Positions 20,877 to 31,377 of a DNA stretch of 64,000 nucleotides are shown piece by piece. Every line of letters begins with the position of its first letter. Position 1 is the first letter of the stretch. The notes under the pieces were generated by a model. That model had not been told where the DNA came from and did not search any database. It was given only the letters and a program-made list of their open reading frames with translations. The stretch comes from Chamaelirium japonicum (lineage: Eukaryota > Streptophyta > Magnoliopsida > Liliales > Melanthiaceae): contig OX393555.1 of NCBI GenBank assembly GCA_947650365.1, positions 85,793,495 to 85,857,494 of the forward strand, written 5' to 3'. Position numbers and translations under genes: made by a program.

Positions 20877-21926
20877 CAAGGTTGTTATATCGTGTATCGT
20901 ATCGTGTATCGTTTTTCCTATTTTGTGTATCGTGTATCGTAACGTATCGTGTATCGTAAGATACGGTTAAATTTATATTTTATACATATATATATATATA
21001 ATAAATATAGAAAGTACATACTAGAATATTAAATATGAAAAGTCAAGTAGAAGAGTAAGACATTCCCTATAATTTCACATCAAACATAACATTGGCCTAT
21101 ACAAAAAATATGATGTATATATTTATATAAAAAAGAAATCATATATAAGTATTATCTATGATCTATCAATATATTGTTCTCAAAATATTCGAATGGTCAA
21201 TGAAGACAAAACAAAAACTCAAAAAGTAGGAAGATCTTATTTTTCAATCTCCACCGCATCTACATCATCAATTTGATCATCAACAATAGATAATTTATCA
21301 CCACTTGCTTCTTTATCTTTCTCTAATGTCTCTTGGATCTCTTATTTATTTTCATTCTCATCCTCATTGTCTTATTCAAAGTCATCCACTTCTTTCCTTT
21401 AGCCTTACTTTATGAACATAGATCCATTAGCCCTCTACTAAGAAGTACCACATATATATATATATAGGTAGAAATGAAATCCTATAACTATTGAAATTAG
21501 CAAAGTTGTAGATATTTGGTGTTCCAAGCTCTAGAAATTTTTTAAAAACAAATGGCATTGGAATCCGACAACTCTAGAGAAAGATTTGTAAAACACCTAT
21601 AAATTTCTAAAAAAAAGTTAGTATCACTTCACTCTAAGTTAGAAAATATTCCTAAGTATTTTTTTAACGCTAAGAGACCTATATAGTCCTTTGGGAAATT
21701 AAGAGAAAAAAATTCATTTTAAAAGTTTCAAAAAAAAAAAAAACAAACAAAAAAACATGTTTTCACCGTATCGGACCGTATCGTGTATCGTATCGTATCG
21801 TAGCGTATCGTATAGTGTATCGTACGATACAGGAGAAAAACGATACGTAAACCCGATACGTATCGTTTTTCTCCTGTATCGTATCGTACGATACGTATCG
21901 TGTATCGTACGATACTAACAACACTG
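20877..21926. mobile_element. hAT-type DNA transposon with TATCGTGTATCG subterminal repeats (1050 bp)
   Basis: The ends CAAGGTTGTTATATCGT and the complement of CAGTGTTGTTAGTATCGT are imperfect inverted repeats. The flanks carry a perfect 8-bp duplication ATGACGAG (20869-20876 and 21927-21934). Both subtermini are packed with ATCGTGTATCGT-type repeats in both orientations. The middle is AT-rich. At 21240-21420 the minus strand has an acidic stretch that could be the tail of a decayed transposase, but it is not open. Confidence 0.88.
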
Positions 21927-21934
21927 ATGACGAG

Positions 21935-23332
21935 GATAGTCATGAGTCTGAGAATGAACACTTCAATGACTTAGTCTTGGAGGGAGATGATGTGACGGCA
22001 CCCCTGTTGGTTATTCACCAGTCGCCATCACCCCAAGCACCCAAAGCGTTGTTACCCCACGAGCTCTGTGGAGGACCCCCTAAGCCACACTGTAAGAACC
22101 AGAGGTTCGAGCTGTTCCGAACAGTCTGCACTGTCAACGGGATGGACCTTTGTGTCTTGATAGATGGAGGGTGTACCACCAATCTGATCAATGAAGCGGT
22201 AGTTAGGAGCAAGAAATGGAAAGTTAAACCATTGGCTCACCCTTACAGGACATCCTGGCTCGACAACACCACGAGCAAGCTGGTCATTCATTGTTGTTTG
22301 GCAAAGTTGTCCATTGGGCTGCAATATCAAGATGAGATCGGGTGCGATGTCCTTCCGTTAGAGGTTGCTGATGTTATCTTAGGGCGTCCATGGCAGTTCG
22401 ACCGAGATGTCCAGCATCACGGAAGAGCCAACACCTATACCTTCCTTAAGGACGGCATCAATGTCACCCTATGGCCTACATGTTTTAGGAGGCACCGATC
22501 CCATGCACCTCAAGCCCTTCTGAGTCAGAGTCCGTCCGTGCCACCATTCGCTGAAAGTTTAGTTGGGTGTTCATCTGATTTACTAAGAATTGATAATGGA
22601 TTAGACAACATTTTGCATTCCATTGCATGCACATCGCATTTAGAGTCCGTAGGCATTCATGACACTTGCATTCCATATGTGCATCCATATCATCCAAGCG
22701 TTGAATTTAACCTTAAAGACGATTTTGGCATGTCTGATCATTTTTCGATGCAGAATACTTATGAATCATGCTTTCAGCTTTCCAACAACCCATCATCTTT
22801 AATTTTTCGAAGTCATAACAAGTGGCATGATGAATTCTTTAATTTCTTATCTTATTCACTGCATCCAGACAATGATTGCATCACATATCTTCGTCGTCTT
22901 CTAGAATCCACTTGTTTTGCACCGTGCGCAGGCCAATTTGAGCAACACATAATGCACCCGCAACCCATGGCCTTTCAAATACCCCATTGCCTATCGCGCA
23001 AGCCGATGACCCGCAGCTCATTATGCTCCCGCGGCCTTTCTTTTTACATGTCATTTGAATTTCATGTCAACCCAAACTCCTATTATCACATGAAATTATC
23101 TGAGTATTTTGAAGATCTTATCGTGCCGCGGAGGATGTTGGTTTTGGCTTTCAGGTCTTCGCTTGGCTTCGAGGGGCAAGGGATACGAGATGGAGTTGCT
23201 GCGTACTTGAGGCGGATTACTTGGCCACCGGACCCGGGAGAGCAGTCAGAGCAGCTTCAGCGATTACAGTTACTACCAGGAGAGCCCCCGCCGGATCCAG
23301 GACCTTGCTCGACAGGAGTCGAGTTCTTTTGA
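21935..23332 (+). CDS. TR-GAG element protease with unusual C-terminal extension
   Basis: Read with the gag frame once the hAT element is excluded. The region at about residues 45-165 of the downstream ORF (ATG at 21977) is a retropepsin-like domain: LCVLIDGGCTTNLI at the active-site position and VADVILGRPWQFDRD near its end. The active-site triad is DGG, not the usual DSG or DTG. About 285 further residues follow with no RT motif. This region is rich in His, Pro and Ser, with a Cys/His scatter I do not recognise. The ORF ends at 23332, just before the polypurine tract. The C-terminal region could be a remnant of pol in lost frames, but it is fully open. Confidence 0.6.
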   Translation, partial: DSHESENEHFNDLVLEGDDVTAPLLVIHQSPSPQAPKALLPHELCGGPPKPHCKNQRFELFRTVCTVNGMDLCVLIDGGCTTNLINEAVVRSKKWKVKPLAHPYRTSWLDNTTSKLVIHCCLAKLSIGLQYQDEIGCDVLPLEVADVILGRPWQFDRDVQHHGRANTYTFLKDGINVTLWPTCFRRHRSHAPQALLSQSPSVPPFAESLVGCSSDLLRIDNGLDNILHSIACTSHLESVGIHDTCIPYVHPYHPSVEFNLKDDFGMSDHFSMQNTYESCFQLSNNPSSLIFRSHNKWHDEFFNFLSYSLHPDNDCITYLRRLLESTCFAPCAGQFEQHIMHPQPMAFQIPHCLSRKPMTRSSLCSRGLSFYMSFEFHVNPNSYYHMKLSEYFEDLIVPRRMLVLAFRSSLGFEGQGIRDGVAAYLRRITWPPDPGEQSEQLQRLQLLPGEPPPDPGPCSTGVEFF

Positions 23333-23344
23333 GTCCGGGGGACT

Positions 23345-24537
23345 TGATGCAGACGAGCCTACTACGTGCAGATTTGCTACAGCTGATGGCGTATTTTCGT
23401 CCGCGCCAGAGATCCAGGAAGCCGATCGTCGATCCGTCTGCATCAGTGGAAAGCTTAATCGAAGCCCTACAACTTTGGTTTTTATTTTATTTCGATCCGA
23501 CTAACGGATCTGTAGTTATTTCTGTTTTTATTTCTGGTTTGGGTAGGTGCGAGCCATGTTCGCATCCGGTTCGAGCCACAGATGCCGAACTGACTCGTTT
23601 CTATGTTAGAGTCTTAGCCGTAGGATCTTAAGTGAGATTAAATCTCAATGGATGAGATTTCAAGGGAAACCAAAAACCCAAAACCCTAGCCCATCCTCCC
23701 ACCCGACCGGCCCTCTCTCTCTCTCCCGCGAACGCCCGCGCCCCTCTCACCCGCGCGTCCCTCTCTCTCTCTCTACCCGACCGGCTCTCTCTCTCTTTCT
23801 TTCCTTTTGTGCCTTGGTGCTTTCATCTCCTATAAGTTTTAAAAACCCTAATTTAAAGGGGAGAAGAATATGAAATTGAAACCCTAAACGGAGAAGCGTG
23901 TGCGCTTGCTCGTTGTATCTCTTCCGACAAATCTTCCTTGCTTCTGATCCTTTTCTTCCTTCGCACGCTTCTACCCCGTCGCCTCGTTATTCGTCTACGG
24001 CTTCACGGAAGATCGACGTGGAGTTTCTTCGTCTTCAAAGATCCATCGTCTCGGCTTCTTCACCCCGTCTTCTGGACCACGCCTCCCCTTCCGCGCCTTT
24101 CATCTGCAACAACGGAGCATCGGATAGCCGCCGGCATTGACCAAAGCACGGTTTGGATTATCTTCTGATCTTTTCATGTGATATTTTCCCTTCTCGCAAC
24201 CGGCCTTATTGCTGATTTCATCTTAGGATTCCTAATATTTTGTTTTCCCGAGAATCTCATCCATTAGGGTTTACCGTTAGATCTTTGATTGTTCTATGAA
24301 ACTTTGGCTTATTATTTGAGACTGTGTTATTCATTATTGCTGGAATTCAGTTACAATAATCTGAAATTAAGTCTCATTTGTCAGTTTTATTATTTCGTGG
24401 AATTAAATCTGAATGGGAATGAATGGATGTTGAATCGTGATTGTAAACTTGCTGAAATCTGATTTTTATATGCTGAAATCTGACTTTTATGTTTTAAATT
24501 CTGCACTTGGACTTATTTAAGCATACGCTTCCCATCA
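23345..24537 (+). repeat. TR-GAG element 3' LTR (family A)
   Basis: The more complete copy. It retains GAGCCATGTTCGCATCCGG near 23550, which is missing from the 5' LTR. It shares this block with the solo LTR at 1822 and with the minus-strand fragments near 41330 and 47370. Confidence 0.9.
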
Positions 24538-24751
24538 ACATCCCCCATGAACTGGGCAAGAACATAAATAAACCTAAGTGCTGAAATAAGGCCAAAAACA
24601 TGGAAAAATGGCCAAAAACTGAAACAGACTGCTGACAAGTCCATACGGCTAATGTCATCCAAGCATAAAAATAAAAACGACAGTAAATAAGATCTCTGGC
24701 GATGATATGTAGATGCGGCGATGATCTGATGATGCTGATCATACTGCATCA
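24538..24751 (-). repeat. chromovirus 3' LTR, segment 3
   Basis: Last part of the split LTR, matching about 31122-31334 of the right LTR and ending ..ATACTGCATCA. On the minus strand this is the start of the 3' LTR, and the purine run of the polypurine tract lies at 24752-24762. Confidence 0.9.
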
Positions 24752-24762
24752 ACTCCCCTGGA

Positions 24763-27700
24763 CTAGAAAGAACTCGACTCCGTCGAGTGGACGTCCAGCT
24801 GCTGTACGAGGTCGGGCCGCTGTGCTCGCAACTGTCGCTCCTCTACCCAGGTACAGTCTGAAAGTGGCCTGCCTACCCACCGAACAAGGAACCGTCGGAA
24901 GACACCGCGACGGGTAGCAAGCTCTCTGACGTCAACGATCTCCTGTATCTGCTCTGTCTCATCTCGCTGTGCATCTGAAAAAGGAATCTGTGGCGCTGAA
25001 GGCGTATCCGGCCGGTCTCCGTGAAAAGGGAACAACTCAGAGATGTTGAAGATCGGCGATGTCGACATATCATCTGGTAAATCCAGCAGGTAAGCATTGG
25101 GTCCCAACGTTCGGAGAACGCGGAAGGGCCCAAACTTCCTCTGACTCAGCTTCCCATAAGAACCTGTGGGAAACCGCTCTCTGCGAAAGTAGACGAGGAC
25201 CCAGTCCCCTGGTTGGAAAGTGCTCTCGCGCCTGTGTAAATTTGCACTTGCCTTATACCTGGCATTGCTTTCCCTTAGTTTCTCAAGCGACTCTCGCTGT
25301 ACAGTCTTGATGTGTTCAAGGAATTCATCAGCATCAGCACTCGCAGGACCTGTAGGCGGTAGGGCAGTTCTATCCAAGAAATGGGGAATAACATGGCCAT
25401 AGACGATTTCAAAAGGGGTTTTACCTACTGAGCGATTAATTGAACTATTTTATGCGAATTCAGCTTGTGGTAAAACTACATCCCACTGTTTCGGTTTTTC
25501 ACCAGCTAGACATCGAAGCATATCCCCTAGGCTACGGTTGACAACTTCCGTTTGTCCATCAGTTTGAGGGTGATACGCGCTACTGTATTGAAGTTTAGTT
25601 CCTAGCTTTGACCAAAGAGTACGCCAAAAGTGGCTGAAGAATCTAGTGTCCCTATCAGATGTGAATGACCTTGGAATGCCATGCAGACGGACAACTTCCA
25701 TAAAGAATAACTCAACTACATGAGATGCATCAGAAGTTTTCCTACATGGTATGAAATGTGCCATTTTAGAAAATCGGTTTACAACCACAAAGATTGAATC
25801 GACGCGCCGAAGTGTTCGGGGTAGACCTACAATGAAATCCATGGTGATATCCTCCCAAGGACGAGTAGGGATCGGTAGAGGAATGTACAAACCTGTGTTC
25901 TGCTTTCTGCCCTTGAACATTTGACAGGTTCGACATCGTTGTAAAAACTTGACATCTTTCCTTAAGTGAGGCCAAAAGTAGCGTCGCTCCACTGACTCAA
26001 TTGTTTTGGTTTGGCCAAAATGACCTCCCAAATTACTTCCGTGCAAGTCGTGGATTAACGTATCTCGAAAAGATTCATTTGGACCTTCCTCAGAGACGGT
26101 CCCTTCATGGGTGTTCTGAACAAGACTCTCGCGAAGGGAACACTCAGGGATGCACAGGCGGGTTCCACGGAACAAGAATCCCTCTTGGATAATATAGGAT
26201 GCCGTGGGATCAGTGCCCGTTTCCTGACAGGATCCCCAGATGGGACCAAAGTACGGATCAGTCGCGTACATTGATTTCAGAGCATCAAAAGAAACAACGA
26301 CGGGCTGTAAAGTGACTAGCATCAGGCCTCGTCGACTCAAAGCGTCAGCAGCTCTATTCAGGACTCCAGCCTTATATCTGAGCTTGAACGTGTACTCTTG
26401 CAAGAAATTTGACCACTTAGCATGACGTTGGTTCAAGCTACGCTGAGACTTCAGATAGCGAAGCGCTTCATGGTCAGAATTGAGCACAAATTCTCGCTGG
26501 ATCAAGTAATGCCTCCAATGCTTGAGGGCTTGAACAACCGCGTAAAACTCAATGTCGTATGTCGAGTAATTCAAACGCGCGGCGTTCAACTTCTCGCTGA
26601 AGAATGCGACGGGATGTCCCTCTTGACTAAGGACTGCTCCTATCCCGACGTGAGAGGCATCACAGTCAATCTCAAAGACCTTTTCAAAGTTCGGGAGTGC
26701 CAAAACTGGAGCACTCATCATCTTGGTCTTGATGAGATCGAAACTCGCTTCAACTTCGGGGGTCCAAAGGAAACCACCCTTCTTCATACAGTTCGTGAGA
26801 GGTGCAATGACGGAACTGAAGTTCTTAATGAATCTGCGATAAAAGGACGCCAGACCATGGAACTGTCGCACATCACTAACGTTCTGGGGAACGGGCCATG
26901 ATTTGATGGCTTCGACCTTCTCTGGATCGACTCGTATTCCTTCGGAGCACACAATGTAGCCTAGAAAGGTCAAGCTGTCTGTCAGAAAGGTACACTTCTT
27001 CAGATGGATGTACAGCTTATCTTTCTTTAGCATTTTCAGAACCTCTCGCAAGTGCTCGACATGCTGTTCAGGTGTCGTACTATAGATAAGAATGTCATCA
27101 AAGTATACGACAACGAACTTTCCTATGAATGGTCTGAGCACCTGATTCATAAACCTCATAAAGGTACTTGGTGCATTCGATAGACCAAATGGCATTACTA
27201 GCCATTCATACAGTCCTTCCCGGGTTTTAAATGCAGTCTTCTATTCGTCATCGGGTTGTACGCGGATCTGATGATAACCGCTACGAAGATCAATCTTTGA
27301 AAAGATTTTCGCGCCATGTAGCATATCAAGCATATCATCCAATCGAGGAATCGGAAATCTATACTTGACAGTTATTCGATTGATGGCATGACAATCTATG
27401 CACATTCTCCACGTTCCATCCTTCTTGGGAGTTAGGAGTGCCGGTACTGCGCATGGACTCATGCTCTCTTGGATTAGTCCCTTTTGCAGTAACTCGGTAA
27501 CCTGTCGACGCATCTCCTCATATTCAGACGGGCTCATTCGGTAGTGAGGAATGTGAGGTGGCGTCGCTCCTGGGACTAGGTCAACACAATGTTGAATATC
27601 CTGAAGAGGTGGAAGTCCTTTAGGTAGTTCCTCTGGGATGAGATCATTGAAGTCTTCAAGTAGGACTCGAACCTCATGAGGAATACTAGGACCCTCTATG

Positions 27701-28232
27701 GCTTCTTTTGCTACGAGGAAAAAGATGGAGCGAGATTCTCTAAGCTCGTCCTCGAAGCAAGCTTGTGTCAGCAATGTTGGTAGGGCTTTCGGTTTTTCTT
27801 TTGGCAATTTTGGGGTGATGGGTGGGGGTGTCGGCTCACTAGAAAGGTGGGCTCCCTCTGAGGCACTAAGGTGATATTGTAGTCATCCTTGCAGAAGGAA
27901 TAGGTGTTCTTCTCCCCATCATGTGTTGTCTTTCTGTCGTACTGCCATGGGCGGCCCAACAGAATGTGACAAATGCCCAAGGGCGCCACGTCACACCACA
28001 CAACTTCCTTATACATCTTGCCAATGGTGTATTCGACTAGGCATCGCTCTTTGATAGCGACATTTGATCCTTTCTTAAACCAAGACAAGTTGTATGGCTT
28101 GACCAGCTTCTCTGTCTTGAGCCCTAACTTGTTAACCATGATCTGGGCGACCAAGTTCTCGGTACTACCACTGTCTATGATGAGGACGCAATGCCTCCCC
28201 TTTGAGGTACAAGTGGTGTGGAAGATGTTCAT
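24763..28232 (-). pseudogene. pol: chromovirus protease-RT-RNase H-integrase-chromodomain (broken)
   Basis: Protease with IIDSGSTENLV and ILLGRPWQYDRK (28232-27900). The frame shifts near 27850. RT follows with [14 protein letters not shown] and [13 protein letters not shown], a TAG at 27241-27243, [14 protein letters not shown], and catalytic YFDD. RNase H is present ([16 protein letters not shown]). Integrase has [11 protein letters not shown] in RTCQMFKG, and core motifs [17 protein letters not shown] and [14 protein letters not shown] lies at 25450. The chromodomain is in the last 50 codons (FLVRWVGRPLSDCTWVEE). The chromodomain identifies a chromovirus, whose integrase it would direct to chromatin. 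Two stops and one frameshift disable it. Confidence 0.92.
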
Positions 28233-28404
28233 TCTAAGTCATCGATCTGGTTCAGGAGCTTTGGGTGTCGATAAAACACGGTGCATGACTAGTGCATGCG
28301 TTGCCTCGTCAGCTTCAGCGATGACGTCATGTGTCTCGTCATCCTCCTATCCTCCTGATATTCGACATCTCTAGGATCATCATCATGCTCTTCTTCAGCC
28401 ATGT

Positions 28405-29764
28405 TGTTCAGGGTTTCCTTAGTTGGCTCTCCACTTTCGGTCAGATGGGTCTGAGGTCTCCTTTTTGGGCATTAGGCGATGAGGTGTCCTACTTCTCCGC
28501 ACTCGAAGCATTTGTAAGTCGCTCCGGGTGGTCGACTTCCTGTCGCACCTCGCTCACGACTTGATGGTTCAACCCGACCAGGGGGTTGATTGGTTCTTGA
28601 TGGAGTGGTAGTCGGAGTGGGAACAGGTGGGGTGACTCTAGTAGGAGGTACTCCTCTTCCTGCTGAAGGGGCACCTGGGGGTACTCGAGGGGCAACTTCT
28701 CTCCTAAAGGCCCGTTGTTGAATCTTCTCAGCCTTGAGAGCTTGCTTATATGCTTCCGTCACAGTGAGGATGGTCTGCATTGCTAGCGCATCCTGAATTT
28801 GGTAGCGCAATCCCGAGATGTAGCGTGCAGCTTTCTGTTCATCGTCTTTCGGGATGACATTACGAGTGGTCAGGATGTCAAACTCTTCAGTGTACTCCTG
28901 TACGCTACGATTGCCTTGTTTCAGGCTAAGCAACCTCTGGTACAGAGAGGTACGGTAGTCAGGAGGAAGGTACTTCAGTCGCATCTTATCACGCATCTTG
29001 GCTCACGTTGCGACCTTTGGTTTCCCTTTCCTAAGGCGACTTGTTTGCAACTCTCGCCACCAAACTAAAGCGGCTCCTTTCAGTTTCGTTGTCACGAGTT
29101 TGACTTTTCGATCGTCGGGGAGATCTCTCCAATCAAAGAAGTGCTCGACGCTATCTATCCAGTCAAGGAATGCGTCAGCATCATGGCTTCCTCTAAAGTC
29201 ATCGATGTCAACTCGGACTCCGTATCCTTGGGATCTCTCAAGGGCTCGCACAAGACGCTCCTCCATGCCGTGCTGATCACGCGTATGCTGCTCTCTAGGG
29301 TTTCTGGGACGACCGAACTGAACGTACTCTCGTTCAAAGTCCACGTCGGACTCGTCCAACTCAGCTTCAGACTCAGGGGGCGACTCGAGATAGTTAGCTC
29401 GATTTCGCTCGTGCGGCTGGTATCGGTTGTGATTCTGAGGTAGGGCTTGGTTTTGGTTTCGAGGTGGGTTTGGAATCGGATTTTGATTTACGCTCTGGTC
29501 CCGTTCTTGCCCTTCGACCCTATGACCCTCAGCACGTGGATTGGCCTCTGCCCCTTCCAGGTCCTCTTCGACCGGTCGGGTATTAGGGTCGACGCCTCTA
29601 TCTTGTAACAGTAATCCCAGCCTATCGGTGATCTCTTGCAACAAGGTTGTATGTCGATCCAATGTATTTTGGGTTGCCTCTTGCCACGCACCACGAGGTT
29701 GTGGTCTGCGAGAAAAACGGCCTCGATTCCGGGCATCCCGGTGCAGATGGGTACGATCAGCCAT
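28405..29764 (-). pseudogene. gag: chromovirus gag (broken)
   Basis: Starts at MADRTHLHRDARNRGRF. The Gag core has VDIDDFRGSHDADAFLDW and LVWWRELQ, homologous to the TR-GAG gag. An in-frame TGA replaces a codon at about 29003, after which the core continues (YRTSLYQRLLSLKQG). The zinc knuckle CFECGEVGHLIA is cut by a TAA at 28472-28474, exactly one codon before its last cysteine. A Pro/Thr-rich stretch lies before the knuckle. Inactive. Confidence 0.88.
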
Positions 29765-29936
29765 GGGTTATGAGATATGCAGATGTTCACACGATGCAAT
29801 CCTAACGCTAGATGTAAACCTAACACTAGATGCAAATTCAAGCACGCAAGATTATGCCCTATGCAAAATCAGCAAAGAAAAGATTAGGGTTTGCTGAATT
29901 TCAGCACTCAAAAGAAACCCGAACAGGTTCTTTCGA

Positions 29937-29948
29937 GCTCTGATACCA
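29937..29948 (-). other. chromovirus primer-binding site
   Basis: On the minus strand TGGTATCAGAGC follows the 5' LTR end (..CCTGCATCA) after three bases. It is complementary to the 3' end of initiator-Met tRNA, as in most plant chromoviruses. Confidence 0.85.
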
Positions 29949-29951
29949 ACT

Positions 29952-31334
29952 TGATGCAGGCACCAATAAGGCACACTACAATCCTAAACCGTTTAGGGTT
30001 CTCTTTGGTCAATAGCTAAGGTTTAGTGCTCAATATAGCGTTGTATAACTCAAAAAGACAGCAAGCAGGAATTATCTCACGCAGAATTAAAGGCTATATA
30101 TTCAACATAAAGCAGATTTCAGATCTAACATTAAGGTGCAATGTTATCACAACAATAGAATTCAGCATATAAAAGATTAAATCGCAGCAGTAAATATTGA
30201 AAGTTAAAGGCAGATTTGTATCAGATTTTATAAAAGAAAAAGGGCTACGGATGCTTGCAAAGGTGACCGACAGACTAAAGATAACAAATCAGATGATTAG
30301 ACATATTTTAGGGCTTCAACTAGCGATGAAAAAAAGGATGATGATGGCTGCGATGCGGAGCGGAGGCAATGAAACAAATGGAAACGTTGCGGATGCGAAG
30401 GGAAAATAAACAAAAGAAAAGATACTGCCTGGGGTTTCCCGCCGTGGGTCGATTGCGAGGATGCGCCGATGATCCCGCACACGGAGCAAGGCCGAACATC
30501 GGGAGAAGCCGGAACCTTCAGAAAATCAACACCGAGGCCTTCACGAGGCGAAGTCGTGGAAGCGGCGAGGGTCGGGGACACGAGTCTCGCCCGGAAGCAC
30601 TCACGAAGAGGCACCAAATTTCAGCAATGATCAGAACTCAATTCTTCTTTTTCGTTCATCTTTTTGTAGAGCTAGGGTTTTTGTTTTGATGGCCAAGATC
30701 AAAGGATAATAGGGTTTGGATGGTGGTGATGCAAGGGCTAAGAAAGGCAAGGAAAAGTGAGGAAAACAAGGAAAAGAAGAGAGAGAGAAGAGAGAGAACG
30801 GGAGGTGGTCAGGGTGGCCTCGGGATCCGCACGGGTAGGGGGCCGGTCGGTCGGTTTCATGGGAAAAGAGAAGGGGGGGGCGGTGATCTCAATAGAAGCC
30901 CTATTGGGCTTAAGATAAGCCCACTTAAGCCCTAATTGAAGCCCATATGTGCCACGTCATCTAATTTGAGTTATTTTGTCATCTAACCGTCGGTTTCGAG
31001 GTATAATCTCGTCCGTCGGTACCCCGCAAACACACGCACCCATAATTTTATTAATATCATGCAGAAACTCACCCGAGAAGACCCGGATTCAATCCGAAAA
31101 GCCCTCGGATGAGATCATGGACATCCCCAATGAACTGGGCAAGAACATAAATAAACCTAAGTGCTGAAATAAGGCCAAAAACATGGAAAAATGACCAAAA
31201 ACTGAAACAGACTGCTGACAAGTCCATACGGCTAATGTCATCCAAGCATAAAAATAAAAACGACAGTAAATAAGATATCTGGCGATGATATGAAGATGCG
31301 GCGATGATCTGATGATGCTGATCATGCTGCATCA
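29952..31334 (-). repeat. chromovirus 5' LTR (1383 bp, uninterrupted)
   Basis: TGATGCAGGCACC to ATGCTGCATCA. It preserves both empty target sites used by later elements: CTGGGGTTTCCCG at about 30430 and GGACATCCCCAATG at about 31121. It differs from the split left LTR by many substitutions and small indels, so the chromovirus is older than the elements inside it. Confidence 0.93.
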
Positions 31335-31377
31335 CCTTCGCTGGGCTGCCATTGTTCGAGATGGTGACCATCGTCAT
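31335..31377 (-). pseudogene. plastid dihydrolipoyl dehydrogenase-like fragment, upstream half
   Basis: On the minus strand this encodes MTMVTISNNGSPAK and joins in phase to GFDYDLIIIG at 4335-4302 once the chromovirus nest and one target duplication are removed. The Ser/Asn/Gly/Pro-Lys stretch before FDYDLIIIG matches the region after the transit peptide of plastid lipoamide dehydrogenases. The frame is open a little further upstream (HGRLSI). Whether the first exon lies nearby is not clear. Confidence 0.45.

Larger units (their letters stand above)
18462..24537 (+). mobile_element. non-autonomous gag-protease LTR retrotransposon (TR-GAG type)
   Basis: LTRs at 18462-19628 (1167 bp) and 23345-24537 (1193 bp) both read TGATGCAGACGAGCC to CTTCCCATCA. 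The size difference is mostly a deletion of about 26 bp in the 5' copy near 18665. The flanks ACATT and ACATC agree at four of five bases, and the intact chromovirus LTR reads GGACATCCCC at the empty site. The primer-binding site TGGTATCAGAGC is at 19632-19643, and the purine tract GAGTCCGGGGGAC precedes the 3' LTR. Only gag and protease are encoded, with no RT, RNase H or integrase, so it depends on another element. It is interrupted by a hAT element at 20877-21926. Confidence 0.88.
4336..31334 (-). mobile_element. Ty3/gypsy chromovirus, minus strand, with nested insertions
   Basis: Both outer ends are TG..CA with a perfect 5-bp duplication CCTTC (4331-4335 and 31335-31339). The right LTR (29952-31334, 1383 bp) is the 5' LTR in element orientation. 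The left LTR is split into 4336-4818, 17780-18461 and 24538-24751 by two later elements. Primer-binding site (29937-29948), gag, protease, RT, RNase H, integrase, chromodomain and a polypurine tract (complement of 24752-24762) follow in order on the minus strand. The coding region has several stops and a frameshift, so it is non-autonomous today. Confidence 0.93.
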
